Of a stretch of DNA of 64,000 nt, positions 22,015-33,930 are shown one piece after another. Source of the DNA: Cordilura impudica (Eukaryota; Arthropoda; Insecta; Diptera; Scathophagidae); the NCBI GenBank assembly GCA_963682025.1, contig OY821519.1:251956116-252020115 (forward strand), given 5' to 3'. The number at the start of each line of letters is the position of its first letter. The first letter of the stretch is position 1. Position numbers and translations under genes: made by a program. The notes below the pieces were generated by a model. The model had not been told where the DNA came from and did not search any database. It saw nothing but the letters and a program-made list of their open reading frames with translations.

Positions 22015-22330
22015 TTTATTTATTTATTTATTCAATTCCATTTCCTGTACAACAAGATAGAGTCTTATATTTATAGTATTGGAACGTATTGCGTTACAAA
22101 GAAAACATTTTATAATATTATATATTATTTACCATGTCTGAAAGTATTGCAAAGTACAATTTTTTTTTAATTAATTTAAAGTGTGACGTGTAAATATAGA
22201 TCACATATTATTAGATAATAAGCGTCAAGCTATTATAACATGACACCTACAATTTATTGCTTAGGTGTTTCCATTATCTCAAGAAAATTAATTTTATTTT
22301 TAAATCTAGAGATATTTTTATTTTTTATAT
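22015..22330 (-). mobile_element. LINE 3' tail fragment
   Basis: On the minus strand a non-coding segment ends with GGAATTGAATAAATAAATAA, a short tandem tail of the kind that ends many fly LINEs. There is no coding part. Assignment rests on the tail only. Confidence 0.35.
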
Positions 22331-22435
22331 TAAGTGTAACTGTATACTTTACACCATCTTCTATTTTTGTTATGTTAATCAAGTCTGGTAAAGAATTTTA
22401 AAAGTTCCCATTGTTTTTGTTTTTTTGTTTATCTC

Positions 22436-23125
22436 TCTATACCAACTTTGTGCTGATATTTGTAACTACCAAAAATATTTGACCTAGACCCATCTCTTAC
22501 TATACCGATCGACTCGAATCACTTTCTGTCTATGTGTCCATGTAAACCTTGAAATCAAACCAGAGGTCGCAAATATGAATATATTTTGATGAAACGAGCT
22601 TCTACCAGCCATACGATGAACGCTATTGAAATTTGTAAAAAGTGGTTCATGATCAGACCTAGTCCCCATACAAGTGACCCCTATGAGATCGATTTAAGTA
22701 GCCATAAGTTCCAATTATCATATAGATTTCGGTGAAATTTGGTTTGTGTATATTTATTACTTCAGTTTATGAGTAGTCCAAAAATAAACCCTATAGGACA
22801 ATTCCTAGTCATAGCCCCCATAAAATCTATCAAAAAACAAAAATGTTTTATAGATTTTTCTCAAATTTAGTTTATATATGTTTTTGGAAAAAATAAGTGA
22901 CCTTACCAATTATGGTCAGGATCGGTCCATTTCGAACTTGCCCCCATATAAGTATAGCATCCGATATGAAATGTTTCATATATGAAGGAAAAAACATTAA
23001 TAACAATGCTACTTAAATTTTGTTTATGCTTATTTTATATATCTAATTGGACCTAAGACAAACGGTTTCTAAACGCATGGTATAGGTTATCGTAAAGTCG
23101 ATCTAGAATGACTATAATTTTTGCA
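22436..23125 (+). mobile_element. DINE-like element, old diverged copy
   Basis: Follows the same layout as the copy at 12040 but with many substitutions and without the (GTCC) tract, which is replaced by 'ctttctgtctatgtgtccatg'. The terminal palindrome is decayed (GTCGATCTAGAATGAC). It is a separate, older insertion. Confidence 0.75.
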
Positions 23126-25289
23126 TTTTTTGTAACAAATGTGTCGTCATTTTTCAATAAAGATAAAATTATTAAAAAACAAAATTGGCGAATTCAGTCC
23201 CCAATGTAATGTCACCCATTGTATATATTGCATGGTCCAGGATTTTTTAATATTTTTTAGAAACAGAATGACAAACTAAGACATACCTTCTGCACTCAGG
23301 AAAAAATGGATTTTTGGCAATTTTTGATTTCTCAAAATGTGTAGTGACTGCAGGACCTGAAGATGCGCTCTGATCTGATATGGCAATAATATTTTCGCAG
23401 TTATATTCGGTATAAAAAATCTTTCTACCCTTAGATATTTTTAAACAAAAAATTTTGTTTACAAAATATAACTATCTCTAATTTTAAAGGATATAATCAT
23501 GGTTTTTGATATTTAAGCACCATTTAATATTTTAATTTTCCGTTACAGTGTCACAAAGTTGAAACGTTTTTACTTATTTTTATATTGCTTTTTTATATTC
23601 TTTGTAGTTTTTTAGCTTAAAAACGAAGAAAGTAAGCTTATGCTTGAAAATCTGCGTTTATTCTTACTTTAAAGTATTATTTAATGCTAATTCCTCTTTC
23701 ACAGTGCTTTGGCCTCTCGCATTTTAAAAACTTTATGAATAGCCAACCCTTCTCTTGCTTAAAACCAATTTATAAAACACTTTTTCAAACCACAGCTTTC
23801 ACTTTGCGTATACTTAATATTTAATTAAAAATATAAATCATAGGTACATTAAACAAATATTCTTTAAGTTGAAATATGTTTTCCCTATAATTTATATAGA
23901 CTTTCTGCTAAGAATTTTACTACCATTAATTGCATAGTTAACCTCTTTTTATGCGACCACTGATAGTAAACCAATTTTTCGTTATTTATTTTACTTTCAT
24001 AAACCTCATATAATAATAATCGCAAATACTGTGTAAAAGAACTTTAAACAAAAGAAATACATAAATTGTTGTCTTGCAACAGTTTCTGAGGCAACTTGTA
24101 CTTGAATATAATGCACCATAAATGATGGTGGGAAACTAACACAAGACAAGACATAAATTTTTATAAACAACCAAATCGGGCGCAAAACGCCATAAAGAAG
24201 AAGGGAATAGAGAAAGCGAACTGTTTAAAAGTTTTCTTTTAATTTTCACACTAATTATCTGGCAAACAGCATCTCAAGTGTTGACAATAAATTCAAAATA
24301 ACGGCAAAAGTTAACACTAAAGAATAGCGGAAGTAAAGTTTTTTTTTTTATTTGAGGGCATACCAAAACCCAAAACAGAAGCACAATAAAACACAGCATT
24401 ATACATAGACACACACATACACATACATCCAAACAGCTACAGTAATGCCAGCAAACTGTAGTAAGTGCAATACAGTTGTTTATAGTTGAAAGAAACAAGT
24501 TCTGAATGATATACATACACAACTGGTATTGTAGGGATTAACCCTTATGTCGCTAAGTAAAAAAATGGGTTACCGTAGCTTTTTTTTATAGCGGAAAAAG
24601 CCCTTTTTAGTTAGATTTTTCTTTCGTTATTAAGGAATTGATTATTTGTAACATTGAAACAAAATTTTCTAACTTTTCGCAGATTTTTTGTTTTTTTTCT
24701 ATGAAATATTCTCAAGTTCTGTCTCGCATGCAGCAGGGTTAAAAACAAACACCACTCTCTCGTCCGAAAAAAAAGTAAAAATATTGCATTTGGTTTGGTG
24801 GCTAAATAAAAAATATGTGTTTTAAGTGCAAAAGTTATACAAACATATATTTTCTTTACAGCCATGCCGCAAAATGAGGGGTTTATGTACCAACGATGAC
24901 ATGTATAAAGTGATGTTCTAGCTTGAAGCTGGCCATGACTTTTAACTGTAAAACGAGTAAGTTTTCGTACCTTTGTACGTTTATATGTATGTGTTTTTGT
25001 ATTTTTCGTCATAATAGCTAATAGTGTTGCTTGTGACAAGCGCCTAAATGCACTGAAAGTCGTCACTCAAACTATTAAAATGAAAATGAAATGATTACAA
25101 CCAGCTCCAGAACAAAACTTAAATAATAAAGACGGATATTTTTTAAAATATAATATTTTATTATTTTATTTGTGTGATTTCTTTTAAAAATTTTTTAAGT
25201 TTTATAAAGTTGTATTCTCAAAAGTCGGTCCACTTGAAGGGTCATTAAAATCTTTCGCAATCCATTAAAAAATGCAACTGTATTATTTA
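23126..25289. other. A/T-rich interval without recognisable genes
   Basis: Includes short runs such as ACACACATACACATACATCC (about 24408-24428). A 151-codon minus-strand frame (24611-25066) shows no domain or composition pattern that I can support as a gene. Confidence 0.4.
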
Positions 25290-26068
25290 TTTTTATACCC
25301 TATACCACTATGTGGTTTGGGTATAATGACTTTGTGCTACTGTTTGTAACAACCAAAAATATTTGACCTAGACCCATCTTTAATTATACCGATCGAATCA
25401 GAATCACTTTCTGAGTTGATTTAACAATGTCCGTCCGTCCGTCCGTCTGTGTGTCCATGTAAAGCTTGTAATCAAACTGCAGGTCGCAAATATGAATATA
25501 TTTTGATGAAATTTGGTATATAGGCTTTTGTCGGCCATGGGATGAATGCTATTGAAATTGGTGAGAATCGGTCCATGCTCAGACCTAGCCCCCATACAAA
25601 TTACCCATATGAAATGGACATAAATTGCCATCAGATCCAAATTGTCATATAGATCTTACTCAAATTGGGTTTGTATGCGTTCATTACACCCACTAATGAG
25701 TAGTCCAAAAATGATCCCTTTGACCCCATATAGAGCTGCTTCCCGATCTTCACTTAAATCTATTAAAAAACAAAAATATTGCACTGATTCTTCTCAAATT
25801 TTGTTTGTATATATTTTTGCAAAATACAAGAGACTTTACCAAACATGATCAGGATCGGTCCATTTTTGGACCTAGTCCCTTTATAGATATAGCATCCGGT
25901 ATGAACTTTTTCATATCTGCAGCCAAAAAAATTAATAAAAATCCCACTCAAATTTGGTTTTTGCTTATTTTCAATGTCCAGTTAGTTGGGCCTAAGAGAT
26001 AGGGTTTCTAAACGCATGGTATAGGGTATCGTATAGTCGGTCTAGACCGACTATAATTTTCTTACTTG
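25290..26068 (+). mobile_element. DINE-like element, near-complete copy
   Basis: Same structure and near-identical sequence to the copies at 12040, 18805 and 48079, with only (GTCC)4. It ends at the palindrome plus ATTTTCTTACTTG at 26068. The flanks are T on both sides, in keeping with Helentron insertion between T residues. Confidence 0.85.
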
Positions 26069-26093
26069 TTATTATTTACTTAATAGACATTCA

Positions 26094-26520
26094 TCTTATA
26101 TATATAAATGGAGTTTTGTATGTTTGTTTGTATATTTGTACGATTGAAAAAATTGCAAAAAACAAAAATCGCTAATTCCCAAAATCGTCAAAATCAAAAA
26201 TCACAAAAATATGAAAAAATGCCAAAATCAAAAATAAGAAAAAAAAAAACAAATCGCCAAAATTGAAATTAGTAAAAAAAAAAAAACAAAAATCGCCAAA
26301 GTCAAAAATCGTCAAAACCAAAATGGCGAAGAACAAAAATTGCCAAATGCAAAAATCGCCTAAATCAACAATTGCCAAAACCGAATATTGTGAACAACAA
26401 AAATCGTAAAAAAACAAAAAACCTCAAAGTTAAAAATCGCCAAAAACGAAAATCGGCAAAATCAAACAACACCAAAATCAAAAATCGCAAAAAATTAAAA
26501 GCCCCAAAATCAAATGTAAA
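26094..26520 (+). mobile_element. Helitron-like 5' end followed by an AAAATCG-rich array
   Basis: TCTTATATATATAAATGGAG preceded by A is a typical insect Helitron 5' terminus, followed by GTTTGTTTG. It runs into about 370 bp of imperfect short repeats built on CAAAAATCGCCAAAAT. Related arrays occur at 44290, 47085 and 58315. No 3' CTAG end was found before the LINE at 26500. Confidence 0.45.
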
Positions 26521-28149
26521 GCATATAATTTGGTGTATTTTTTGATAAAAAACCTGAATAATTTTTCTGCATCATCATATCTTTTAATACCCCAAATTTG
26601 AGTACCGTATAACATTATAGATTTGGATGCTGCATTAAACATTTTGAGTTTGTTTTTATATGAAATCTTGAGGTGATTTATATACATTCTGTAGAACACC
26701 CGGGGCATCAGATACGATGACAATATCATCAGCGTAGAGAAGAATTTGGATTGGTTTAGCTACAACATTTATACCTCCAGGTAATACATCAGCCAGTTGT
26801 TAAGGGATAAGGCAAACAGAATAGGACTAAGATTACAGATTGGTTCAGAATGTTTGGCTTGTGTTGTTTTCGTAGTAAAGTTGTAAGAAACGAATTTGAC
26901 AACAGGCCCATACAGGACAATTTGTTAAAAAGGAATTCATTGGAATCGTATCGAAGGCACTAGAGAAATCCACAAAGAGTGCGTAGGTGTATTGTTACTT
27001 ATTTTATTTAAGTCTACAATATTAATAAGATTAAAAATATTATCTGTTGTAGAGTAGTGCTTTCTAAAGCCTGCCTGGAATTCATTTAATATGTTCTTTT
27101 TGTCCATCCATTCAGTTATATGATTTAGGAGAATGTTGTTAAAAATTTTACACCATGCTATAATAGTGATAATCCTCGGTAATTTGTTGGATTATTTGGA
27201 TCGCCTCTTTTCAGAAGAGCAATCAATATACATTTTTTAAAAATGGATGGTATATTTTCCTTTAAAAATATATTGTTTAGCATAGCTAAAATTTCCTTAA
27301 CGAAACAAACTGTAGCATATCTGTAGAATTCGTAACTGATTCCATCATAGCCTGGAGCCTTCTTATGTTTTAAAGTACGTAGCACTAAAAAAGTTCACAC
27401 AGCTCAATTGAAGAGTCAAGAAAAGCGTCAGTAAAACAAGGCATACACAATTGCAATATATTTGTGTGGTTTGAATCTTCAAACATAGCACTTAAGCGCA
27501 TAAAATAGTCATCTGCTGTTAAGTCAGCTGTCGTTATTCTTGTTTCCGTTTTCATATCATTTGACTGTTTCCACCAAGTTAAATTTTTGTATATTTTCGT
27601 TATAAAATTCAAGTTTTCTTTTGCGACATATATTTAGATATTTGACTGTGGTGGCAAATACTTTGCTTTATATACATTTGTGTGATTTTTCCAATATTTT
27701 TTTTGGGGGATTTCATCACAATTTTACGAGAATGAGCAGATTTCTATTTGAACCATTTTTGCTTCGGCTCAAAGCTATATTTGTTGTTTGTAGTTACATT
27801 AGCTTTTAAGATTTTGTTTTTTAGGCCTATTACCATTTCAATAACCGAGCTGTTCTGCATATTATTTATATTTAAAGTTAGTAGCTTTAGATTATTTGAA
27901 TACTTGGACGCAAATTTGTCATTCCATCGGATTCTGGGAGAAATAGAATATGTCACAATACTATTAATACCAGTTGGGAAAATAAGATTTTGTACCAGCA
28001 GCATATGATCTGAATGGGGTTTCAATCGAGAACCAATACACAGCGTTGCCTAAAACAGCGCTACCTATGCCAAAACGACAACTATATTCACTCATTGCAC
28101 CACCAATTTTTCTACCATCAAATACTACATACAGTGAAAACTCCGTGGC

Positions 28150-30020
28150 CTAACAATGAAAATCCATATTTTTGGATTTGAAATCAATTTTATTCTCCAA
28201 TGTAATCTCTGTTACGTGAAATGCGCTCCTCCCAACGATTCTTTAACATCTTGGTACGCTTGAAAAAATACGATTTGTCAAACTCTTTAAATAGGCTTGC
28301 GTCTCTGTTATCACTTTTTCATTTTTGGAAAATCTCTTTCCCTGAAGCCATTTTTTCAAGTTTTGGAACAAATAATAATCGCAGGGAGCCAGATTTAGAG
28401 GATACGGTGTGTGGGGAAGCAATTCGTAATGTAAAAACTTAATTTTTTCTGAAGCCAAAGCAGATGAATGAGCCTATGCATTGTCATGATGGTACAAGAT
28501 TTTTTTCTTATTTAAGTGGATCATTTTTTCTTATTTCTTCATCCAATCTGTCCAATAACCCAACATAGTGCTTGGCGCCTATTCCTTTTTCCAAGCAATC
28601 AATAAATATTATACCACGTTCATCCAAAAAAAACACTGGCCATAACCTTTCCAGCCGATTGTTGAGTCTTTGCACGCTTTGGTCGGCTTTCGAACCCTTA
28701 TAACCTCTCCGGTGTATAATAATGAATACGTATCTCATCCATAGTTATAAATCGACGTAAAAATTTAGTTCAACTTACTTTAAACATCTCCGAAGCATAC
28801 TTTGAGTCATGAACACGTTTCAGTTTTTCTTCAGCTGTTAAAAATTGCGACACCCAACGAGCAGAAAGCTTTTTCATATTTTAATGACCATTTTATATAT
28901 GCCGAACTCACTCTGTTGATATCTTTATGATGTTAGCATTCTCACCTTTCTTGTGTTTTCTTCGGTAATTGCCTCATTTGGACGGCCAGGACGATCTGCA
29001 TTATTTGTGCTGGTACGACCACGTTTAAATTCGGAATACCACCTTTTAACCATTGAATGTGACGGCGAAAATTCAATATAATGTTTATCAATCCATTCCC
29101 TGGCTTAGACAGTATTTATTCCAAGGTTCAGAAAATACACACATGAAACACACAATGTTCTGTTCAAAAGCAGCCAACACATATCTTTATTTTCATATCA
29201 ATTATGTGCGTTTCTAAATTTTCTACGGTGCCCAACACGACCATGACTGTGTTCGTTTTAATATTTCGTTATTTACACGAACATTTTTGTATCACGTACT
29301 TTTTGTTTCAATCACACACAAAGCACACATTTTTGAGTGTTGCTTTATTTGAAGTTCATGTTCTGGTACGTGTACTGAAAAAAAAAACAGAACATGTACA
29401 ATAAACAGGTTCGAGTTCAGTTATATTTTAAGTCGTGTTGTGGCTCGTGTAGTAAGAAAAAACAGAACATGTACAATAAACAGGTTCGAGTTGAGTTATA
29501 TTTTAAACACGACTTAAAATATAACTGAACTCGAACCTGTTTATTGTACATGTTCTGTTTTTTCTTAATACACGAGCCACAACACGACTTAAAATATAAC
29601 TGAACTCGAACCTGTTTATTGTACATGTTCTGTTTATTTTTTCAGTACACGTACCAGAATATGAACTTCAAATAAAGCAACACTCAAAAATGTGTGCTTT
29701 TTGTGTGATTGAAACAAAAAGTACGTGATACAAAAATGTTCGTGTAAATAACGAAATATTAAAACGAACACAGTCGTGGTTGTGTTGGGCACCGAAGAAA
29801 ATTTAAAAACAAACATAATTGATATGAAAATAAAAATATGTGTGTGTTGGTCTAAGTTATGTTTGGTTACATATATGTACGAGTTTTTTATTCAGTGTGT
29901 GTTTTTTTCTGAACTCTGATTTATTCCCACCAAAAAACGATGTTTAATCAAAACACAAAACTCTTTGCACACCATTTTTTTTTTCAAATTTTAAAAGCAT
30001 CATTTTTATAACGATAACTT
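28150..30020 (-). pseudogene. Mariner transposase pseudogene
   Basis: The N-terminus, on the far side of the insert, reads MVCKEFCVLIKHRFLVGIN (about 30000-29920). It continues after the insert with REWIDKHYIEFSPSHSMVKR, WYSEFKRGRTSTNNADRPG and RPNEAITEENTRKV, the paired helix-turn-helix linker region. Later come GYKGSKADQSVQRLNNRLER-like sequence, VFFLDERGIIFIDCLEKG (first Asp block), ELLPHTPYPLNLAPCDYYLF with the third Asp, and LKKWLQGKRFSKNEKV. It ends RTKMLKNRWEERISRNRDYI. The DD34D-type DYYLF block is kept, but stops and shifts inactivate the gene. Confidence 0.8.
29122..29918. mobile_element. hAT-like foldback element, a 797-bp near-perfect palindrome
   Basis: Ends CAAGGTTCAGAAAA and, inverted, CAGAGTTCAGAAAA resemble hobo/Ac hAT termini. 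The perfect 8-bp duplication ATTTATTC flanks it (29114-29121 and 29919-29926), the hAT size. The arms from about 29177 to 29851 are near-mirror images around 29511. Each arm has a directly repeated block of about 78 bp containing CAGAACATGTACAATAAACA. There is no transposase. It is inserted in the mariner transposase N-terminus, and removing it with one duplication restores the mariner reading (GIN-TV). Confidence 0.85.
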
Positions 30021-30440
30021 TTTTTTCCAGTTAATGAAATGTCAGGAAATTTTGACATAATTTTTGTAATAGTTGGCCCTATTGAATAAACAGACAAAAT
30101 TGGCACTTACCACGCCATCTCTATGTGAGGCCACGTACTTTTCACTCCATGTAGTAGTTCCAAAAGTTTGTTACCTTTAGAATTCCATATTGTTTCTAGA
30201 GCGCCCGATCCTGTTAATAAGCGGAAGGTCATGTAGTATGCTAGAGTCTAGAGATAGCTCATTATGGATACATGTATTCAGGTCACCAACTATGCAAAAA
30301 TTTGTAGGAGATAGTTATAGTAGAAAGTTTTCAAATGATTCAAAATCAGCGTTCAAACTTTGCTATTTAAATATTAAATATCGTGCTATGAAACAAAACA
30401 AATGGCTATCGATATTAGCTATAAATAACACATTATTATA

Positions 30441-31019
30441 TGGGTGAATCGATAATTTCAATTTATAAGTCTTTTGTATTTCCTTTTTGAAGCCATACAA
30501 GCACCCACCACACTGTGGGCAAAATGGTCGATCTAGCATCGTTCAATTTTCAAAGTGTTTAATTGAGTCAAAATCGTATGTCCATCGATTACTAATATCC
30601 CACTGAACTTATATATCGATTCTGTTCTGATTGACATGATCTAGTTGAGCAGCTGTGAGCTGTTCAAACACAACATATGTTTCACTAAGCTTTAACACGT
30701 GTTTTCTTTGCATTGCCAAATTTTCTCTAAAGTTGCATTTGTTTCAATTAAATGGACAGAAAATGGTTTTATTTATAGCTAGATGTATATACTAACTAAA
30801 AAAATTTTTGTTTGTGACCTGTGCGTAAGTGTTGTAGAAAAAAATATATGTAGTTAAAGTTGACTATACCACTAACTGCCTGAAAAAACCAAAATAATAC
30901 TGCCGTGGATCGGAACTTCTGATATCCATGGGTATTCGCGCTGGAATATATTTTTTTAACTACTATGTTGTCTTGTGTTTGTAAAATAGTCACCTGCAAC
31001 TTTAAAAGATATTGCATTT
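30441..31019. other. Interval without recognisable features
   Basis: May contain the 5' part of the LINE or the 5' part of family Y, but no motif is clear. Confidence 0.35.
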
Positions 31020-31263
31020 TTTTAGCAACAATGTCGGTGCTCAGACGAGAAGTTTATTTACTATGGCGCAACGAGCCCGTGCCTACTAAACAATGTTCTG
31101 CCGTTGAAAATCATATAATTAATAATATAGTTAATAACAACATGTATGGTGCTAATGAAATCCTTCTAATAGGCAAAAAAAATTAGAAATTTTGTAGCAA
31201 AATTGGCTGAGAAATGGAAATTCAACCATAAAAGCAGTCACAAATTTGAAGAAAACAACAGGT

Positions 31264-33316
31264 AAGGGTGTGAAGTTAGCGACGAAAGATAACTACGTTT
31301 TTCAAAAATGTTAAATACTTAACAGAGACTGTTAAATTAACAGAATTTTTGTGAAGATAACTACGAAAGTTAAATACGTTTTTCAAATAAGTTGAGGGGT
31401 TTAGATATATAGTGGCATTAGTAAATTATAAAAAAAAAAATTAAAATAAATTGAATTTTACAAAAAGATAAAAGTCTAAACAAATACAATAAAATTGTTT
31501 CTACTATAATATGGGAAAACTAAATGACAAAATTTGACAAAATGGTCCGATTAGGGGCTTAGCCCTATATGGCAGTTTGTACATTAGGACTAGTAGTTTA
31601 CAAAAACACCTCAAATACGAAAATCGTTAGGAACGTTTTTCAGAAATATCGTTTCAAAAAAAACATATGAAATTTTTTTCTACTACTATAGGGGAAAACT
31701 AAATGACAAAATTTGACAAAATGGTCCGATTAGGGGCTTAGCCCTATACGGCAGTTTGTACATTAGGACTAGTAGTTTACAAAACCACCCCAAATACGAA
31801 AATCGTTAGGAACGTTTTTCAGAAATATCGTTTCAAAAAAAACATATGAAATTTTTTTCTACTACTATAGGGGAAAACTAAATGACAAAATTTGACAAAA
31901 TGGTCCGATTAGGGGCTTAGCCCTATATGGCAGTTTGTACATTAGGACTAGTAGTTTACAAAAACACCTCAAATACGAAAATCGTTAGGAACGTTTTTCA
32001 GAAATATCGTTTCAAAAAAAACATATGAAATTTTTTTCTACTACTATAGGGGAAAACTAAATGACAAAATTTGACAAAATGGTCCGATTAGGGGCTTAGC
32101 CCTATATGGCAGTTTGTACATTAGGACTAGTAGTTTACAAAAACACCTCAAATACGAAAATCGTTAGGAACGTTTTTCAGAAATATCGTTTCAAAAAAAA
32201 CATATGAAATTTTTTTCTACTACTATAGGGGAAAACTAAATGACAAAATTTGACAAAATGGGCCGATTAGGGGCTTAGCCCTATATGGCAGTTTGTACAT
32301 TAGGACTAGTAGTTTACAAAAACACCTCAAATACGAAAATCGTTAGGAACGTTTTTCAGAAATATCGTTTCAAAAAAAACATATGAAATTTTTTTCTACT
32401 ACTATAGGGGACAACTAAATGACAAAATTTGACAAAATGGTCCGATTAGGGGCTTAGCCCTATATGGCAGTTTGTACATTAGGACTAGTAGTTTACAAAA
32501 ACACCTCAAATACGAAAATCGTTAGGAACGTTTTTCAGAAATATCGTTTCAAAAAAAACATATGAAATTTTTTTCTACTACTATAGGGGAAAACTAAATG
32601 ACAAAATTTGACAAAATGGTCCGATTAGGGGCTTAGCCCTATATGGCAGTTTGTACATTAGGACTAGTAGTTTACAAAAACACCTCAAATACGAAAATCG
32701 TTAGGAACGTTTTTCAGAAATATCGTTTCAAAAAAAACATATGAAATTTTTTTCTACTACTATAGGGGAAAACTAAATTTCAAAATTTGACAAAATGGTC
32801 CGATTAGGGGCTTAGCCCTATACGGCAGTTTGTGCATTAGGACTAGTAGTTTACAAAACCACCCCAAATACGAAAATCGTTAGGAACGTTTTAGTAGTAG
32901 AAAAAAATTTCATATGTTTTTTTTGAAACGATATTTCTGAAAAACGTTCCTAACGATTTTCGTATTTGAGGTGTTTTTGTAAACTACTAGTCCTAATGTA
33001 CAAACTGTCATATAGGGCTAAGCCCCTAATCGGACCATTTTGTCAAATTTTGTCATTTAGTTTTCCCATATTATAGTAGAAACAATTTTATTGTATTTGT
33101 TTAGACTTTTATCTTTTTGTAAAATTCAATTTATTTTTATTTTTTTTTTTATAATTTACTAATGCCACTATATATCTAAACCCCTCAACTTATTTGAAAA
33201 ACGTATTTAACTTTCGTAGTTATCTTCACAAAAATTCTGTTAATTTAACAGTCTCTGTTAAGTATTTAACATTTTTGAAAAACGTAGTTATCTTTCGTCG
33301 CTAACTTCACACCCTT
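31264..33316. mobile_element. Foldback element with inverted arms and internal 179-bp tandem repeats
   Basis: Terminal inverted repeats start AAGGGTGTGAAGTTAGCGAC. Left arm 31264-31690 and right arm 32891-33316 are inverted copies of about 427 bp. The 9-bp duplication ACAACAGGT flanks the element (31255-31263 and 33317-33325). The left arm ends in a 179-bp unit that has been amplified to eight direct copies, while the right arm keeps one. No protein is encoded. Long inverted repeats carrying tandem repeats plus a 9-bp duplication recall Drosophila FB elements. The sequence differs from the foldback at 10403. Confidence 0.85.
31500..32890 (+). repeat. Eight direct copies of a 179-bp repeat
   Basis: The block GGGGAAAACTAAATGACAAA recurs at about 31512 (variant), 31691, 31870, 32049, 32228, 32407, 32586 and 32765, an exact 179-bp period. 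Units differ by only a few substitutions (for example GGTCCGAT to GGGCCGAT at 32259). The last unit is cut at about 32890, where the inverted arm begins. Near-identity points to recent amplification or homogenisation. Confidence 0.9.
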
Positions 33317-33930
33317 ACAACAGGTAGTGGTTAGACGAACAACTTTATTACGTAATCCACTGACTAATCTTAGAAGACTCGATAAGATGTTCGGCGAATG
33401 TTCAAACAAAATGAAATTAAGTAAAGTTCTCCAAATTGTTAAGGAAACACCTCATAGTGCATCCGAAATAACCAGAATGAATAAGAAGCTAATTTAAAGA
33501 TTCAGTATCATTTTACGCTCGATTGCTTGCGGGCACAAAATCGATATTGAATCTTTTAGGCAATATGCTTTACAGACCGCAGAACTTTTTAGTTTTATAT
33601 GTCTTGTACCATACATAAAATCTTAATACATATGTAGAGCTGATATAATTAAAGTATCACCACTTGCAATAGGAAGAGTGTCGAAAGAAGCGTTAGTAGC
33701 CCGGAACAAAGATTGCCGCAATTACCGTGAGAAAGACATCCCGATTATATATAATGTAGGACTTGATGCATTCGCTTTTGTGCTCATCAGATCACTTGCT
33801 TTGAAATTTACGCAAATCACAAGGCAACTCAAAAAAGAAGAATATCGATAATGCTATTTTACAACTTTTGTCAGTATATTGTATTCCTAGCAGCTTAGAT
33901 TCATTTAGTAGTTCCGAATCGGAATAAAAA

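Larger units (their letters stand above)
28132..30147 (-). mobile_element. Mariner element interrupted by a hAT-like palindrome
   Basis: Terminal inverted repeats: CAGTGAAAACTCCGTGGCCT at 28132 and, from the right end, GAGTGAAAAGTACGTGGCCT at 30147. A TA flanks the left end (28130-28131); the right flank has drifted. Without the 797-bp insert and its 8-bp duplication the element is about 1.21 kb, normal for mariner. It lies inside the endonuclease domain of a LINE, whose coding remnants continue on both sides. Confidence 0.8.
26500..30440 (-). pseudogene. Degenerate LINE (endonuclease/reverse transcriptase) split by a mariner
   Basis: Minus-strand order: endonuclease N-part at 30400-30120 (FCIVGDLNTCIHNELSLDSS, then NSKGNKLLELLH after a shift); a mariner from 30147 to 28132; endonuclease C-part at 28129-27744 (FDGRKIGGAMSEYSC, SDHMLLVQNL, ISPRIRWNDKFASKY); reverse transcriptase at about 27385-26700 (KHKKAPGYDGISYEF, LKRGDPNNPTNYRGLSLL, NEFQAGFRKHYSTTDNIF, FSSAFDTIPMNSF, ILLYADDIVIVSDAPG); C-terminus KMFNAASKSIMLYGTQIWG at 26640-26580. 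Several stops and shifts. The clade is uncertain. It is the oldest layer of a three-level nest. Confidence 0.75.
31020..33930 (+). pseudogene. Family Y transposase-like gene remnant, split by a foldback element
   Basis: Plus-strand pieces: REVYLLWRNEPVPTKQCSAV (from 31031) and KLAEKWKFNHKSSHKFEENN up to the insertion. After the insertion come LDKMFGECSNKMKLSKVLQI and VKETPHSASEITRM (33380-33480). A C-terminal block at 33540-33760 reads IDIESFRQYALQTAELF, then ADIIKVSPLAIGRVSKEALV and ARNKDCRNYREKDIP. The C-terminal block has the pattern of a recurrent uncharacterised insect family (LPIG-LSEEA-EARNKD-RRYRE in other members, from memory). The catalytic middle is missing, so this is an internally deleted copy. 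A further C-terminal fragment is at 54301. Name and mechanism are unknown to me. The N-terminal assignment is weaker than the C-terminal. Confidence 0.45.

Noticed and set aside
24611..25066. 151-codon minus-strand ORF
   Set aside because: No recognisable domain or codon pattern and no neighbouring evidence. Expected by chance in this sequence length.
31500..32890. CRISPR array or ordinary satellite
   Set aside because: The units are contiguous 179-bp repeats without spacers, in a eukaryotic foldback element with TSD.
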